In this document: piece after piece, positions 53,446 through 61,664 of the stretch | Numbering within the stretch: the stretch's first letter is position 1 | Layout: each line of letters starts with the position of its first letter | Assembly: GCF_020193655.1 (NCBI RefSeq) | Contig: NZ_JADYVE010000001.1 | Span: forward strand, 558,001-622,000 | Direction: 5' to 3' | From: Ensifer sp. IC3342 | GTDB lineage: Bacteria > Pseudomonadota > Alphaproteobacteria > Rhizobiales > Rhizobiaceae | DNA: 64,000 nt | Made by a program: the position numbers and the translations under genes | The notes under the pieces: generated by a model | What the model was told of the DNA's origin: nothing | The model's database searches: none | Seen by the model: only the letters and a program-made list of their open reading frames with translations

Positions 53446-54486
53446 ATGAGAGGGCGCGCGGTCTTTTCCGTCTTCCTGGCGACGCTGGCATACGCATCCG
53501 TTGCTCGCGCCGAAACGCTCAACCTCCTCATCTGGGAATCCTACATCGACCAGGAAATCATCGACCGCTGGACGGCGAAGACGGGCGTTGCGATCCATCA
53601 GGTCAACTATGACAGCGGCGATGCCCGCGACGAGATCCTGGCGGATCCGGGCAGCAACATAGATATCGTCGTCGTCGGAGAAAACGGTGCGGCGCTTTTC
53701 GGCAGGAAGGGTGTTCTCGAACCGCTCACCGAGGCCAATGTCCCCTCACTTAAGGACTATGCACCCGAATGGCGCAAGCGCTGCGCCGGACACGGACTGC
53801 CCTATCTTTGGGGCACCATGGGCATTCTCTACCGTTCCGATGTCGTGAAGGAGCGCCCGACATCCTGGCAGGATCTGATGCGCCCGAGGCCGGCGTTGAA
53901 AAAGCACATCGCCATGTTCGACGACCACAACGAGGCGTTCGTGGCCCCATTGATGCTACTCGGTGCGTCCATCAACGCCAACGATAACGCGACGCTGAAG
54001 GCCGCCTTCGATCTCATGAAGGAACAGGCACCGTCCGTGCTGACCTACGATTATGTGATCACCTCCATCCAGAACCCGGCGATCGGAGGAAACATTCACA
54101 TGGCGCTCGGCTATAGCGGTGACCAGCATGTGCTCAACGACAAGGTTGGCGTCCCCGGTCTCTGGCACTATTCGGTCCCGAACGAGGGCACGCTTTCTTG
54201 GCTCGATTGCATGGCCGCGACGGCAAGCTCGCCGAACAAGCGGCGGGCGCTGGAGTTTCTCGACTTCGTCGGTGCCGCGGACAGCGCTGCCGCAAACGCG
54301 GTGGCATTGACCATGCCGACAGCGAGCAGCGCCGCGCTCGAGCGCCTGCCCGAAACGATGCGCTCCGACCCGGCGGTCTATCCGCCTGCGGAAATCCTGG
54401 CGAAAAGCCAATATCAGCAAGAACTCTCCGTCCAGTCGGTGCAAGCACGCCGACGCATCATCAGTACTTTGGCGAATTTCCAGTGA
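53446..54486 (+). CDS. nspS: PotD/NspS-like periplasmic polyamine-binding protein
   Basis: A 346-residue secreted protein (signal peptide ~1-22) of the spermidine/putrescine-binding family. Key PotD ligand positions are kept: Trp30/Tyr33 (IWESY) match Trp34/Tyr37, Asp160/Glu163 (FDDHNEAF) match Asp168/Glu171, and Trp252/Asp254 (SWLD) match Trp255/Asp257. Some aromatic contacts are not kept, so specificity may differ. There is no ABC permease or ATPase beside it; instead its stop overlaps the start of a HAMP-GGDEF-EAL gene. That layout is NspS-MbaA, where the binding protein is a sensor partner, not an importer. ATG 53446 follows AGGGGCATAAA. Confidence 0.82.
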   Translation: MRGRAVFSVFLATLAYASVARAETLNLLIWESYIDQEIIDRWTAKTGVAIHQVNYDSGDARDEILADPGSNIDIVVVGENGAALFGRKGVLEPLTEANVPSLKDYAPEWRKRCAGHGLPYLWGTMGILYRSDVVKERPTSWQDLMRPRPALKKHIAMFDDHNEAFVAPLMLLGASINANDNATLKAAFDLMKEQAPSVLTYDYVITSIQNPAIGGNIHMALGYSGDQHVLNDKVGVPGLWHYSVPNEGTLSWLDCMAATASSPNKRRALEFLDFVGAADSAAANAVALTMPTASSAALERLPETMRSDPAVYPPAEILAKSQYQQELSVQSVQARRRIISTLANFQ

Positions 54487-56873
54487 CACTCGGCAAGCGC
54501 GCACTTCTTCTCATCTTCCCTGTGGTGCTTGCGGGCTACCTCCTCGCTGCCTTTTCGGTTCACATCGCCCAGAGCCGCTCGATCCGGGCGCTCGAACACG
54601 CCAAACTGTCGCAAAGACTTGAGCATGCGGCCGCGGTCTTTCAGAACGAAATCCGACGGAGCAAGAGCTTCCTCAACGCTTTGCTGAACAGCAATGCGCT
54701 GCGCCAGTTCGTATCCGAAACGGATAAGACCTATCGCGCCACCGCGCTCGGCGTGCGTCTGCAGGAGAGCGTGAAGTCGCTCTCGGACGACCCAATGGGC
54801 TTCGTGTCGCTGGTCATCCTGACCTCCAAGCTGGAAACGGAATATTACTTCGAAAACAGTTGGGATCCGTTTGCGGAAGTCGACGGGGCACAGGTCGAAC
54901 TGGCCAGGAAACTCATCAAAGGCACCAAGCTTACGGACTGGACCTATCTTCACGACGCCGGCGGACGGCCCAGAATCGTCTACTCCCAGTTCATCGATCC
55001 GATCACCCTTGGCCGCCCGCTGCCCAGCAACAAGGCGAACGCGCTTCTCATGCAGGTGGCGGTGCAGCCGGATCGGTTCCTTGAAATGCAGGCCGCGCTC
55101 AAGAAGGAATATGAGGCCGATATCGTTCTCCAGCCCTGGCCGCTCGCCGTTACCGACGACCTTTCGGCAAGCGCACCTCTCGGACCGACGCTCTATGCGA
55201 CTCTGACCATTTCGGACGCGCATTTCGACAGCCAGATGCTGCGCCAGAAGATGCTGCTTGCTCTTGGTGCAGTAGCGATGAGCCTTTTTTCGATCTGGCT
55301 GATCGTCTTCCTGATCCGGCGCTTCATTACCGGCCCTATCGCCACGCTCGACGCGAATGTCATGGCGGTCATGGTCGGAGCACGCGATGAAATCGTGGAT
55401 CATGACGAGGCGGGCGAAATCGGCCGCCTGACCCAGAACATCCGCGAATTGCACCGCCAGTCGGTCCATTCGCTGGAGCTTGTGCAGAAAAGCTCCTGGA
55501 CGGACGCGCTTACCGGCATCAGCAACCGCGCACATTTCAACACGCTTGCTACCGCTGTCGTTGAGGAAGCCATCTCGCGCGGCGAAAAATGCAGCCTGCT
55601 GTTCATCGACATCGACAATTTCAAATTTGTCAACGACAAGCATGGCCACGAAGTCGGCGACGAACTCCTGAAGACGCTTGCCACGCGACTTGCAGACTGT
55701 GTCGACGCCATTACGCGAAGGCGGGGACAGAAACCAGCGATCTTCGCTCGCCTGTCCGGCGACGAGTTTGCCGTACTTGTGCGCTCAAGACCGGGTGACG
55801 GCACCGTCCGGGAAATCGCGGCTGCAATTCTCTCGCTGTTCGACGACGGCTTCGAGGTGTCCGGCAAGCGCTATCCGGTTACGGCGAGCATCGGCGCGGC
55901 GATCTGTCCGGACGACGCAAGCAATGTCGCCGAACTGATCTCCAATGCCGACGCCGCCATGTATCAGGCCAAGAGCGCTGGCAAGAACCGCTCCACCCGT
56001 TTCTCCCGCGCGCTCCATGACAAACGCACGCGGTTGCGCCAGATACAGGAGGAACTGCGCTCTCTCGATCCGGACGAGCAGTTTCATTTGGTCTACATGC
56101 CGATCGTCGACCCGAAAGGCCGCGTGACTGGCTGCGAGGCCCTGCTGCGCTGGCACTCCCCCGTTCTGGGCAACGTCACTCCGGACGAATTCGTGCCGAT
56201 CGCGGAAAGCTCCGGCCTGTTTTCCAAGATCGACTGGTGGGTCATCAACAAGGCGATGTCCGATTGCCGCCAGTTGAAAGCGCTTTTCGGACCCGATACC
56301 GTGCTGGCGATCAACATTTCTTCCGCCGAACTGCACTCGCGCTCGATCAGTGACTATTTTTCCGATTGTGTCGAACGCCATGGACTTCAGCCGGGCTCGA
56401 TCGATATCGAACTGACGGAAACCTTCGCCGTCAAAGTGAGCGATCAGTTGCGCCGGAACATCGAGGACCTGCGCCAAAAGGGCTTCAGGCTCTCGATCGA
56501 CGATTTTGGCGCCGGGTACACATCGGTACAACAAATCATCGACTATGCGGCAGACACGATCAAACTCGACAGAGCGCTCGTCTCCAACCTGACCGCGTCA
56601 CAGTCCCTGCCGGTCCTCAAAGCCGTCGTCGCCCTCTGCCACGCGAAGGATATGGCCGTGGTCGGCGAAGGCGTGGATACGCCGGAAAAGCTTGCGATGC
56701 TGACCGCAGCCGGCTGCGACCGGTTCCAGGGCTATCTGATCAGCAAGCCGCTTTCGCTCGACGATCTCGGAATCTGGGCACTGACCCGAACGGCGCGACG
56801 CTCGGCCGAATCGGTTGAAGGAAATGCCGAGGAATGGTGGACGGCCGCCCGCTCGACCCCGGTGTCCATTTGA
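54483..56873 (+). CDS. mbaA: MbaA-like membrane HAMP-GGDEF-EAL protein
   Basis: A 796-residue inner-membrane protein: TM1 ~8-27, a periplasmic domain ~28-255 that could contact the binding protein encoded upstream, TM2 ~257-279, HAMP ~280-330 and GGDEF ~335-510. The GGDEF signature is SGDEF at 425-429; the first Gly varies in many active enzymes. The EAL domain follows from ~525, with EAL at 552-554, ELTETF, IDDFGAGYTS and a GEGVDT segment. Both halves look potentially active. GTG at 54483 overlaps the nspS-like stop (GTGA), indicating translational coupling. Confidence 0.85.
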   Translation: MTLGKRALLLIFPVVLAGYLLAAFSVHIAQSRSIRALEHAKLSQRLEHAAAVFQNEIRRSKSFLNALLNSNALRQFVSETDKTYRATALGVRLQESVKSLSDDPMGFVSLVILTSKLETEYYFENSWDPFAEVDGAQVELARKLIKGTKLTDWTYLHDAGGRPRIVYSQFIDPITLGRPLPSNKANALLMQVAVQPDRFLEMQAALKKEYEADIVLQPWPLAVTDDLSASAPLGPTLYATLTISDAHFDSQMLRQKMLLALGAVAMSLFSIWLIVFLIRRFITGPIATLDANVMAVMVGARDEIVDHDEAGEIGRLTQNIRELHRQSVHSLELVQKSSWTDALTGISNRAHFNTLATAVVEEAISRGEKCSLLFIDIDNFKFVNDKHGHEVGDELLKTLATRLADCVDAITRRRGQKPAIFARLSGDEFAVLVRSRPGDGTVREIAAAILSLFDDGFEVSGKRYPVTASIGAAICPDDASNVAELISNADAAMYQAKSAGKNRSTRFSRALHDKRTRLRQIQEELRSLDPDEQFHLVYMPIVDPKGRVTGCEALLRWHSPVLGNVTPDEFVPIAESSGLFSKIDWWVINKAMSDCRQLKALFGPDTVLAINISSAELHSRSISDYFSDCVERHGLQPGSIDIELTETFAVKVSDQLRRNIEDLRQKGFRLSIDDFGAGYTSVQQIIDYAADTIKLDRALVSNLTASQSLPVLKAVVALCHAKDMAVVGEGVDTPEKLAMLTAAGCDRFQGYLISKPLSLDDLGIWALTRTARRSAESVEGNAEEWWTAARSTPVSI

Positions 56874-56961
56874 ATCCACCGCCGATACCGCTTTTCCCTT
56901 GACCTTACCCCGCCTGCCGTCCTAACCGCAGCGCAGCAATTACCTGACGGCGAGGGTGGCA

Positions 56962-58233
56962 ATGAAAGTTCTTCTGATCGGATCGGGCGGACGCGAACAT
57001 GCGCTCGCGTGGAAAATCGCACAATCGCCGAAACTGACCGCGCTTTATGCCGCACCGGGAAATCCCGGTATCGCCGAAGAAGCGACGATCGTCGCCCTTG
57101 ATGTCGACAACCAACAGGCTGTGGTCGATTTCTGCCGGCGGACGGGGATCGATTTCGTCGTCGTCGGCCCAGAGGCGCCACTCGTTGCGGGACTCGCGGA
57201 CACGCTCCGCGCCGCAGGCATTGCGGTCTTCGGTCCGTCTGCTGCCGCTGCTCAGCTCGAGGGCTCCAAAGGCTTTACCAAGGATCTCTGCGCGAAATAC
57301 GGCATTCCGACCGGCGCCTACAAACGGTTCGCCGAGGCGGAAGCGGCCAAGGCCTATGTGCGGGAGCAAGGTGCTCCGATCGTGATCAAGGCCGACGGGC
57401 TCGCCGCGGGTAAGGGTGTGACCGTCGCGATGACGCTTGACGAGGCTCTCTCCGCCGTCGACGAGTGCTTTGCCGGCGCCTTCGGGTCCGCGGGTGCGGA
57501 AGTTGTCGTCGAGGCCTATCTCGACGGCGAGGAAGCGAGCTTCTTCTGTCTCTCCGACGGCAAGAACGCTTTGCCGCTCGCCTCGGCACAGGACCACAAG
57601 CGCGTCGGCGACGGCGACACGGGGCCAAATACCGGCGGCATGGGCGCCTATTCGCCGGCGCCGGTAATGACGGCCGAAATGGTCGATCGCACGATGAAGG
57701 AGATTATCGAACCGACGATGCGCGGCATGGCCGAAAGCGGACATCCCTTCACCGGCGTCTTTTTCGCCGGGCTGATGATCACCAAAAAAGGCCCGGAACT
57801 CATCGAATACAATGTCCGCTTCGGCGACCCCGAGTGCCAGGTGCTGATGATGCGCATGAAGAGCGATCTGTTGCCGCTGCTCTACGCGGCTGCGACCGGA
57901 ACGCTTGGCGAAATGAGCGCTGACTGGCGCGACGAGGCGGCGCTGACAGTCGTCATGGCCTCGCGGGGGTATCCAGGCGCCTACGAAAAGAACACGCCGA
58001 TCGCTGCCCTGCCAGGCGAATCCGCGGCGACCAAGGTGTTTCATGCCGGCACAGGGATGAAGGACGATCAGTTGGTCGCGACCGGCGGTCGCGTACTCAA
58101 CGTCACGGCGATGGGCGAAACCGTCAGCAAGGCGAAAGACGCCGCCTACGCGGCCCTACGCGGCGTCTCATGGGAAAACGGATTCTATCGTCACGACATC
58201 GGCTGGCGCGCGGTCGCGCGGGAAACCGCCTGA
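56962..58233 (+). CDS. purD: Phosphoribosylamine-glycine ligase
   Basis: A 423-residue ATP-grasp enzyme, step 2 of purine synthesis (GAR synthetase). It begins [20 protein letters not shown], followed by [26 protein letters not shown] and [14 protein letters not shown]. The signature [14 protein letters not shown] is present. ATG 56962 is preferred, with GAGGG five bases upstream; GTG 56956 would add two residues. It stands alone, 88 bases after the GGDEF-EAL gene. Confidence 0.97.
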   Translation: MKVLLIGSGGREHALAWKIAQSPKLTALYAAPGNPGIAEEATIVALDVDNQQAVVDFCRRTGIDFVVVGPEAPLVAGLADTLRAAGIAVFGPSAAAAQLEGSKGFTKDLCAKYGIPTGAYKRFAEAEAAKAYVREQGAPIVIKADGLAAGKGVTVAMTLDEALSAVDECFAGAFGSAGAEVVVEAYLDGEEASFFCLSDGKNALPLASAQDHKRVGDGDTGPNTGGMGAYSPAPVMTAEMVDRTMKEIIEPTMRGMAESGHPFTGVFFAGLMITKKGPELIEYNVRFGDPECQVLMMRMKSDLLPLLYAAATGTLGEMSADWRDEAALTVVMASRGYPGAYEKNTPIAALPGESAATKVFHAGTGMKDDQLVATGGRVLNVTAMGETVSKAKDAAYAALRGVSWENGFYRHDIGWRAVARETA

Positions 58234-58333
58234 CGGAAAAAGGGGCGGCATCATTCAATTTTTACCAATCCCCCTGACGGGAAGGTAAGGGAAAACGCAT
58301 ATCGTCATCCTCGATAATTTCGAGGAGAATCCA

Positions 58334-58852
58334 ATGCGTTCCCTGCTTATCTCGGCCGCTTTCGCACTTCTCGCCGGTGCGGCGGCCGCATCGTCGATCG
58401 AGAACGTCGTCTCCGGCAAGGCGGTCAACTCAAGTGTGGCTACGGTTTCCTGCACGGACTGCCCGCCGTTGCAGCCGAAGAAGAAGTCCTCCTATGTCGT
58501 CCCCGAGATCGCTCCTGGCACCGACAAGGTCGAACTCAAGGAAGTGGGCGGCGAGGTGAAGCTGGTGCGCACCGAAGCCTGGCTCGGCGGATCACCGGTC
58601 GTCTTCGTCAGCAAGGCACCCGAGGAAGTCGTGAGAGCCGCGGCGATGAAAATCGAACCGGCAACGGCGAATGCCTCCGCAAGCGTGGATCTCAGCCAAC
58701 CCGGCAAAAATGAAGTCGTTTCCGCTGAGATCGATGAGACAGCGAAAACCGCCGCCGTTCATCCAATCTCGCGCGCAACACCAGTTGCGGCCTCGATCGC
58801 GGTTAGCTCACAGGAATTTGATCCGGCCGGATTCGAACTTCGGCTAGACTAA
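58334..58852 (+). CDS. Secreted protein with HPE1-like domain
   Basis: A 172-residue protein with a signal peptide (residues 1-19, ending AAAASS). The mature N-terminal region has a Cys-x2-Cys pair (VSCTDCPPLQ), then KKKSSYVVPEIAPGTDKVEL and KLVRTEAWLGGSPVVFVSK. This pattern fits the HPE1-like family named after a Liberibacter secreted protein; homologues are widespread in Rhizobiaceae. The C terminus is low-complexity. The function is unknown. ATG 58334 has GAGGAGAATCCA upstream. Confidence 0.6.
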   Translation: MRSLLISAAFALLAGAAAASSIENVVSGKAVNSSVATVSCTDCPPLQPKKKSSYVVPEIAPGTDKVELKEVGGEVKLVRTEAWLGGSPVVFVSKAPEEVVRAAAMKIEPATANASASVDLSQPGKNEVVSAEIDETAKTAAVHPISRATPVAASIAVSSQEFDPAGFELRLD

Positions 58853-58931
58853 AACCATATAAATACAGTTCCCTGCCCCGTCCAGCCGACCCCTAATTCA
58901 CGGCTGACGGGCCTTCGCTGCAATGGCGAGA

Positions 58932-58966
58932 GATTGCGCCCCTGAGAGAAGCAGGGGCGTAATCTT
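58932..58966 (+). terminator. Terminator after the HPE1-like gene
   Basis: The stem GATTGCGCCCCTG/CAGGGGCGTAATC (one mismatch) with loop AGAGAAG is followed by TTTT. It lies 80 bases after the stop. Confidence 0.75.
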
Positions 58967-59012
58967 TTGGGGGGGAAAGTACACCGCACCCCGCTCATTC
59001 TTCATCCTGTCC

Positions 59013-59114
59013 TACGGCGCCGCGCGTCTTATCAGACGCGCAAAGGACGCTGTAGCACTTGAACTGCTGCATGTTTACGTCCTTAAATCCGCTACGATTT
59101 AAGGAAACCTACAG
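59013..59114. repeat. RIME-type mosaic repeat, inverted orientation
   Basis: Module 1 (59013-59054) runs TACGGCGCCGCGCGTCTTATC to GGACGCTGTA. Then comes the CATGTTTACGTCCTTAAATC/GATTTAAGGAAAC palindrome (59070-59114). Order and orientation are opposite to the copy at 14681. The last codons of the DUF523 gene lie inside it. Confidence 0.8.
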
Positions 59115-59589
59115 CAGCGACCAGACGATCTATTTCGCTGTCGGAATAAACCTCGATGCCATTCTGCCGCAGCAATGCGGCGGTCACGCCCATGCCCGAA
59201 TGCCGCGCCCCGCTGAAGCTACCGTCATAGATGAAGCCTGACCCGCAGGACGGACTGCCGTCGATCAACAGCGCGAAGCGACAGCCGGTTTCGAGCGCGA
59301 GCGCCAGAGCATTTTCGGCTGCTCGAATAAATTCGTCCGTCGCGTCGCGACCGGTTTTTTCGACCACTCGGGCCTTACCTGACAGCACGTCGGATCCCGC
59401 CTGCCCGCCCGCGATCTCCGCCGGCGGGCGCGGAACCGGCATACTGGCCGACATCTCGGGACAGATCGTCACGAGCCGCCCCTCGTCACGCCAGCGATCG
59501 ATCGCCGGGTGAGAAAGCGGCTTCGATGCGCCGTCATAGCGCACCGCATGGCCCATGAGACAGGCACTGACGAGGATCTTGGCGGTCAT
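59092..59589 (-). CDS. DUF523 (TudS-like) protein
   Basis: A 165-residue protein of the DUF523 family, one member of which (TudS) is a 4Fe-4S thiouracil desulfurase. The three cluster cysteines are visible: VSACLMG, TICPEM and GSPSCGSG. The C-terminal helix (EIDRLVAAVGFLKS) runs into a RIME repeat. ATG is at 59589. It is the last gene of a minus-strand run that includes LysE, cupin and AraC genes. Confidence 0.85.
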   Translation of the reverse strand: MTAKILVSACLMGHAVRYDGASKPLSHPAIDRWRDEGRLVTICPEMSASMPVPRPPAEIAGGQAGSDVLSGKARVVEKTGRDATDEFIRAAENALALALETGCRFALLIDGSPSCGSGFIYDGSFSGARHSGMGVTAALLRQNGIEVYSDSEIDRLVAAVGFLKS

Positions 59590-59620
59590 GCCGCTTCATA
59601 GACGGTCGCGACACGTCCTT

Positions 59621-60220
59621 TCAAGGGCGAATCTCCGGAAGCAAGGGCAAGGCGACGGAGGCCATCAAAAGGAAAGCGAAAACCAAGTTGGCGACACGCG
59701 CCTTTTTCGGGTCATGGAGGATCGCCGCGATAGCGGCACCGAACCAGAGCCAGGTCGTATTTACGGCGATCGCGAGGACGCTGAGAGCGATGACCTTCCA
59801 AATGGCGCCCTCTTCCGCGTCGGTAGTGCTACCCGCGTAGACCGCGCCGATCGCGGCATAGGCTTTGGGATTGGCAATCGCCAGCACCAGGCCGCTTAGA
59901 AAGGAGGGAGCGTCTGAGCCCTGTTCTTGAGCGGCGACAGGCGACGCAGTGGCGATATGCCACGCGAGATAGATCATATAGGCGCCCGCGAAAACCACCA
60001 GCGCCGGCTTCATGCCCGGCAGTTCGAGAACGATGGCGGTTACGCCCGCGGCGATCGCTAGTACGACGGCAATGGTGCCGATATTGACGCCCGCGGCGTA
60101 GTGCGCGCTGAGGCGCATACCGTGGGCGGCGCCCATGCCGGCGAGGCTGAGTGTCGCCGGGCCCGGACTTCCCATCAGCGGCAGCGCCGCAAGAACAAGG
60201 AGTGCAAGATCTCCGGCCAT
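59621..60220 (-). CDS. LysE family exporter
   Basis: A 199-residue membrane protein with about six helices. It begins with the family's N-terminal GSPGPATL motif, and FLSGLVLAIANPKAYAAIGA matches the central conserved region. LysE-type exporters release amino acids or homoserine lactone-like compounds. ATG 60220 is preferred (GGGGA seven bases upstream); GTG 60226 adds two residues. It lies 16 bases after the cupin gene stop on the same strand. Confidence 0.87.
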   Translation of the reverse strand: MAGDLALLVLAALPLMGSPGPATLSLAGMGAAHGMRLSAHYAAGVNIGTIAVVLAIAAGVTAIVLELPGMKPALVVFAGAYMIYLAWHIATASPVAAQEQGSDAPSFLSGLVLAIANPKAYAAIGAVYAGSTTDAEEGAIWKVIALSVLAIAVNTTWLWFGAAIAAILHDPKKARVANLVFAFLLMASVALPLLPEIRP

Positions 60221-60236
60221 GGCCACATCCCCGATG

Positions 60237-60617
60237 TCAGATCCAGACGTCGTTCTCGGCCGTGCGCTCGCCGCCCTCGTGGCCGGTGTTCAGGATGCCG
60301 CGCGGTTCGATGAGCAGCATCTTCACCTCACCATCGGCAAAGGGTTTGTGCTCGATGCCCTTCGGCACCACGTACATCTCGCCCGGGCCCACGGTGACCG
60401 ATCCGTCGCGGAAATCGATCCGAAGCGTGCCGTCCAGCACGATGAAGGCCTCGTCCGTTTCCGGATGATCATGCCAGACGAAATCGCCCTCGATGCGAAC
60501 GATTTTGACCTGATAATCGTTGATTTCCGCGATCACGCGCGGCTGCCACTGGTCGGAAAATCGCGCGAGCTTGTCTTGAAAATTCACCGGCGCATAGGTT
60601 CGCTTCGGCGCATCCAT
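60237..60617 (-). CDS. Cupin domain protein
   Basis: A 126-residue single-cupin protein. The metal-binding motif is WHDHPETDEAFIVLDG (His-x-His, then Glu), with a second motif around PKGIEHKPFADGE. Single cupins can be enzymes or sensors. It lies between the AraC regulator and the LysE exporter in the same direction, so the three probably form a unit. Confidence 0.83.
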   Translation of the reverse strand: MDAPKRTYAPVNFQDKLARFSDQWQPRVIAEINDYQVKIVRIEGDFVWHDHPETDEAFIVLDGTLRIDFRDGSVTVGPGEMYVVPKGIEHKPFADGEVKMLLIEPRGILNTGHEGGERTAENDVWI

Positions 60618-60697
60618 TGTCCCTTCCTCCTGCCATGTCGTGCAAAGTTAACGCTGTCATGGCAGGCGGTATTGAACAATTGTGCGAGGCGCAATGT

Positions 60698-61564
60698 TCA
60701 GCGCCGGGCTGGTTTGCCCGCCATCCGCAGCCAGCGTCCGGGTGAAAGACCGAAGGCCTTCTTGAAATGGCGGTTCATGTGCGCCTGGTCGGCAAAACCG
60801 GCATCCAGCGCGGCCTCCGCGGGCGATGTACCTCGTCGCAGATGGGCTTTCACCGCCTCCAGGCGGCGTTGAATGAGATAACGATAGGGACTTGTGCCGA
60901 ACAGCTGCCGGAAGTCGCGGCTGAGTCCCCAACGATCCCGGCCGCTGATCGCCTCAAGCGTCTCGAGCGTAACGGTACCCTCCGGCAAATCGTGCAGATA
61001 GAGCCGCGCTCGTTCCGCCGCCGTGTAGTCCAGCGCCCGACGGCCGGGCGAAGAGCCGCCAGCAGCGGCCTCGAGCGCATGGGCAAGCTCGAAAAGGCCA
61101 TCGTCGAACTCCAGCGCTTCGATCCGGGCGTCGGTCGCAGGCAGCAGCGCGCGAACCGCTGCAAAGAGCCGCGAATCGGATGAAATGCCGCCGCTGATGA
61201 AGGGCAGCGGACGCCCACCCAGGACGCTTTGGATGGCGGCCGGTTCGATATAGATCATGCGATAGCGGAAACCGTCATCGCTGCCCGCATGGCCGTCATG
61301 CAGTTCGTCGGGATGGAGCACCATCGTCCTGCCGGGGAGACTGAAGCGATCGGCGCCGCGATAGCGGAAGCTCTGGACGCCCGAAAGGGTCTGCCCGATG
61401 GCGTAGGTATCGTGCCGATGCGGCTCGTAGGCTGGTCCGGCGAAAAAGGCTTCGATGCGTTCGAACGGCACCGCATCCTCGGCGACCGCTATCCAGTCGC
61501 CGCGGCGCTCACGGGCCAGCGGTTCGATGATGCCCTCACCGGCACTCGGGTGGTCACTCGTCAT
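60698..61564 (-). CDS. AraC family transcription regulator with cupin-like sensor
   Basis: About 288 residues: an N-terminal AraC-type ligand-binding cupin (EPHRHDTYAIGQTLSG, MVLHPDELHDGH) and a C-terminal AraC HTH (TLETLEAISGRDRWGLSRDF, EAALDAGFADQAHMNRHFKK). ATG 61564 is chosen (MTSDHPSAG); the open frame continues upstream without a good start. It is the first gene before the cupin and LysE genes and likely controls them. Confidence 0.87.
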   Translation of the reverse strand: MTSDHPSAGEGIIEPLARERRGDWIAVAEDAVPFERIEAFFAGPAYEPHRHDTYAIGQTLSGVQSFRYRGADRFSLPGRTMVLHPDELHDGHAGSDDGFRYRMIYIEPAAIQSVLGGRPLPFISGGISSDSRLFAAVRALLPATDARIEALEFDDGLFELAHALEAAAGGSSPGRRALDYTAAERARLYLHDLPEGTVTLETLEAISGRDRWGLSRDFRQLFGTSPYRYLIQRRLEAVKAHLRRGTSPAEAALDAGFADQAHMNRHFKKAFGLSPGRWLRMAGKPARR

Positions 61565-61664
61565 GCCCCTACGAGATAGGGCAATTGCTCCCGGTTGTCG
61601 ATGCGAAGCGACTCCACTGGCCTGCCCCGAGCATATGCCGGCAACCGCACGAGAGCGGCAGGCG

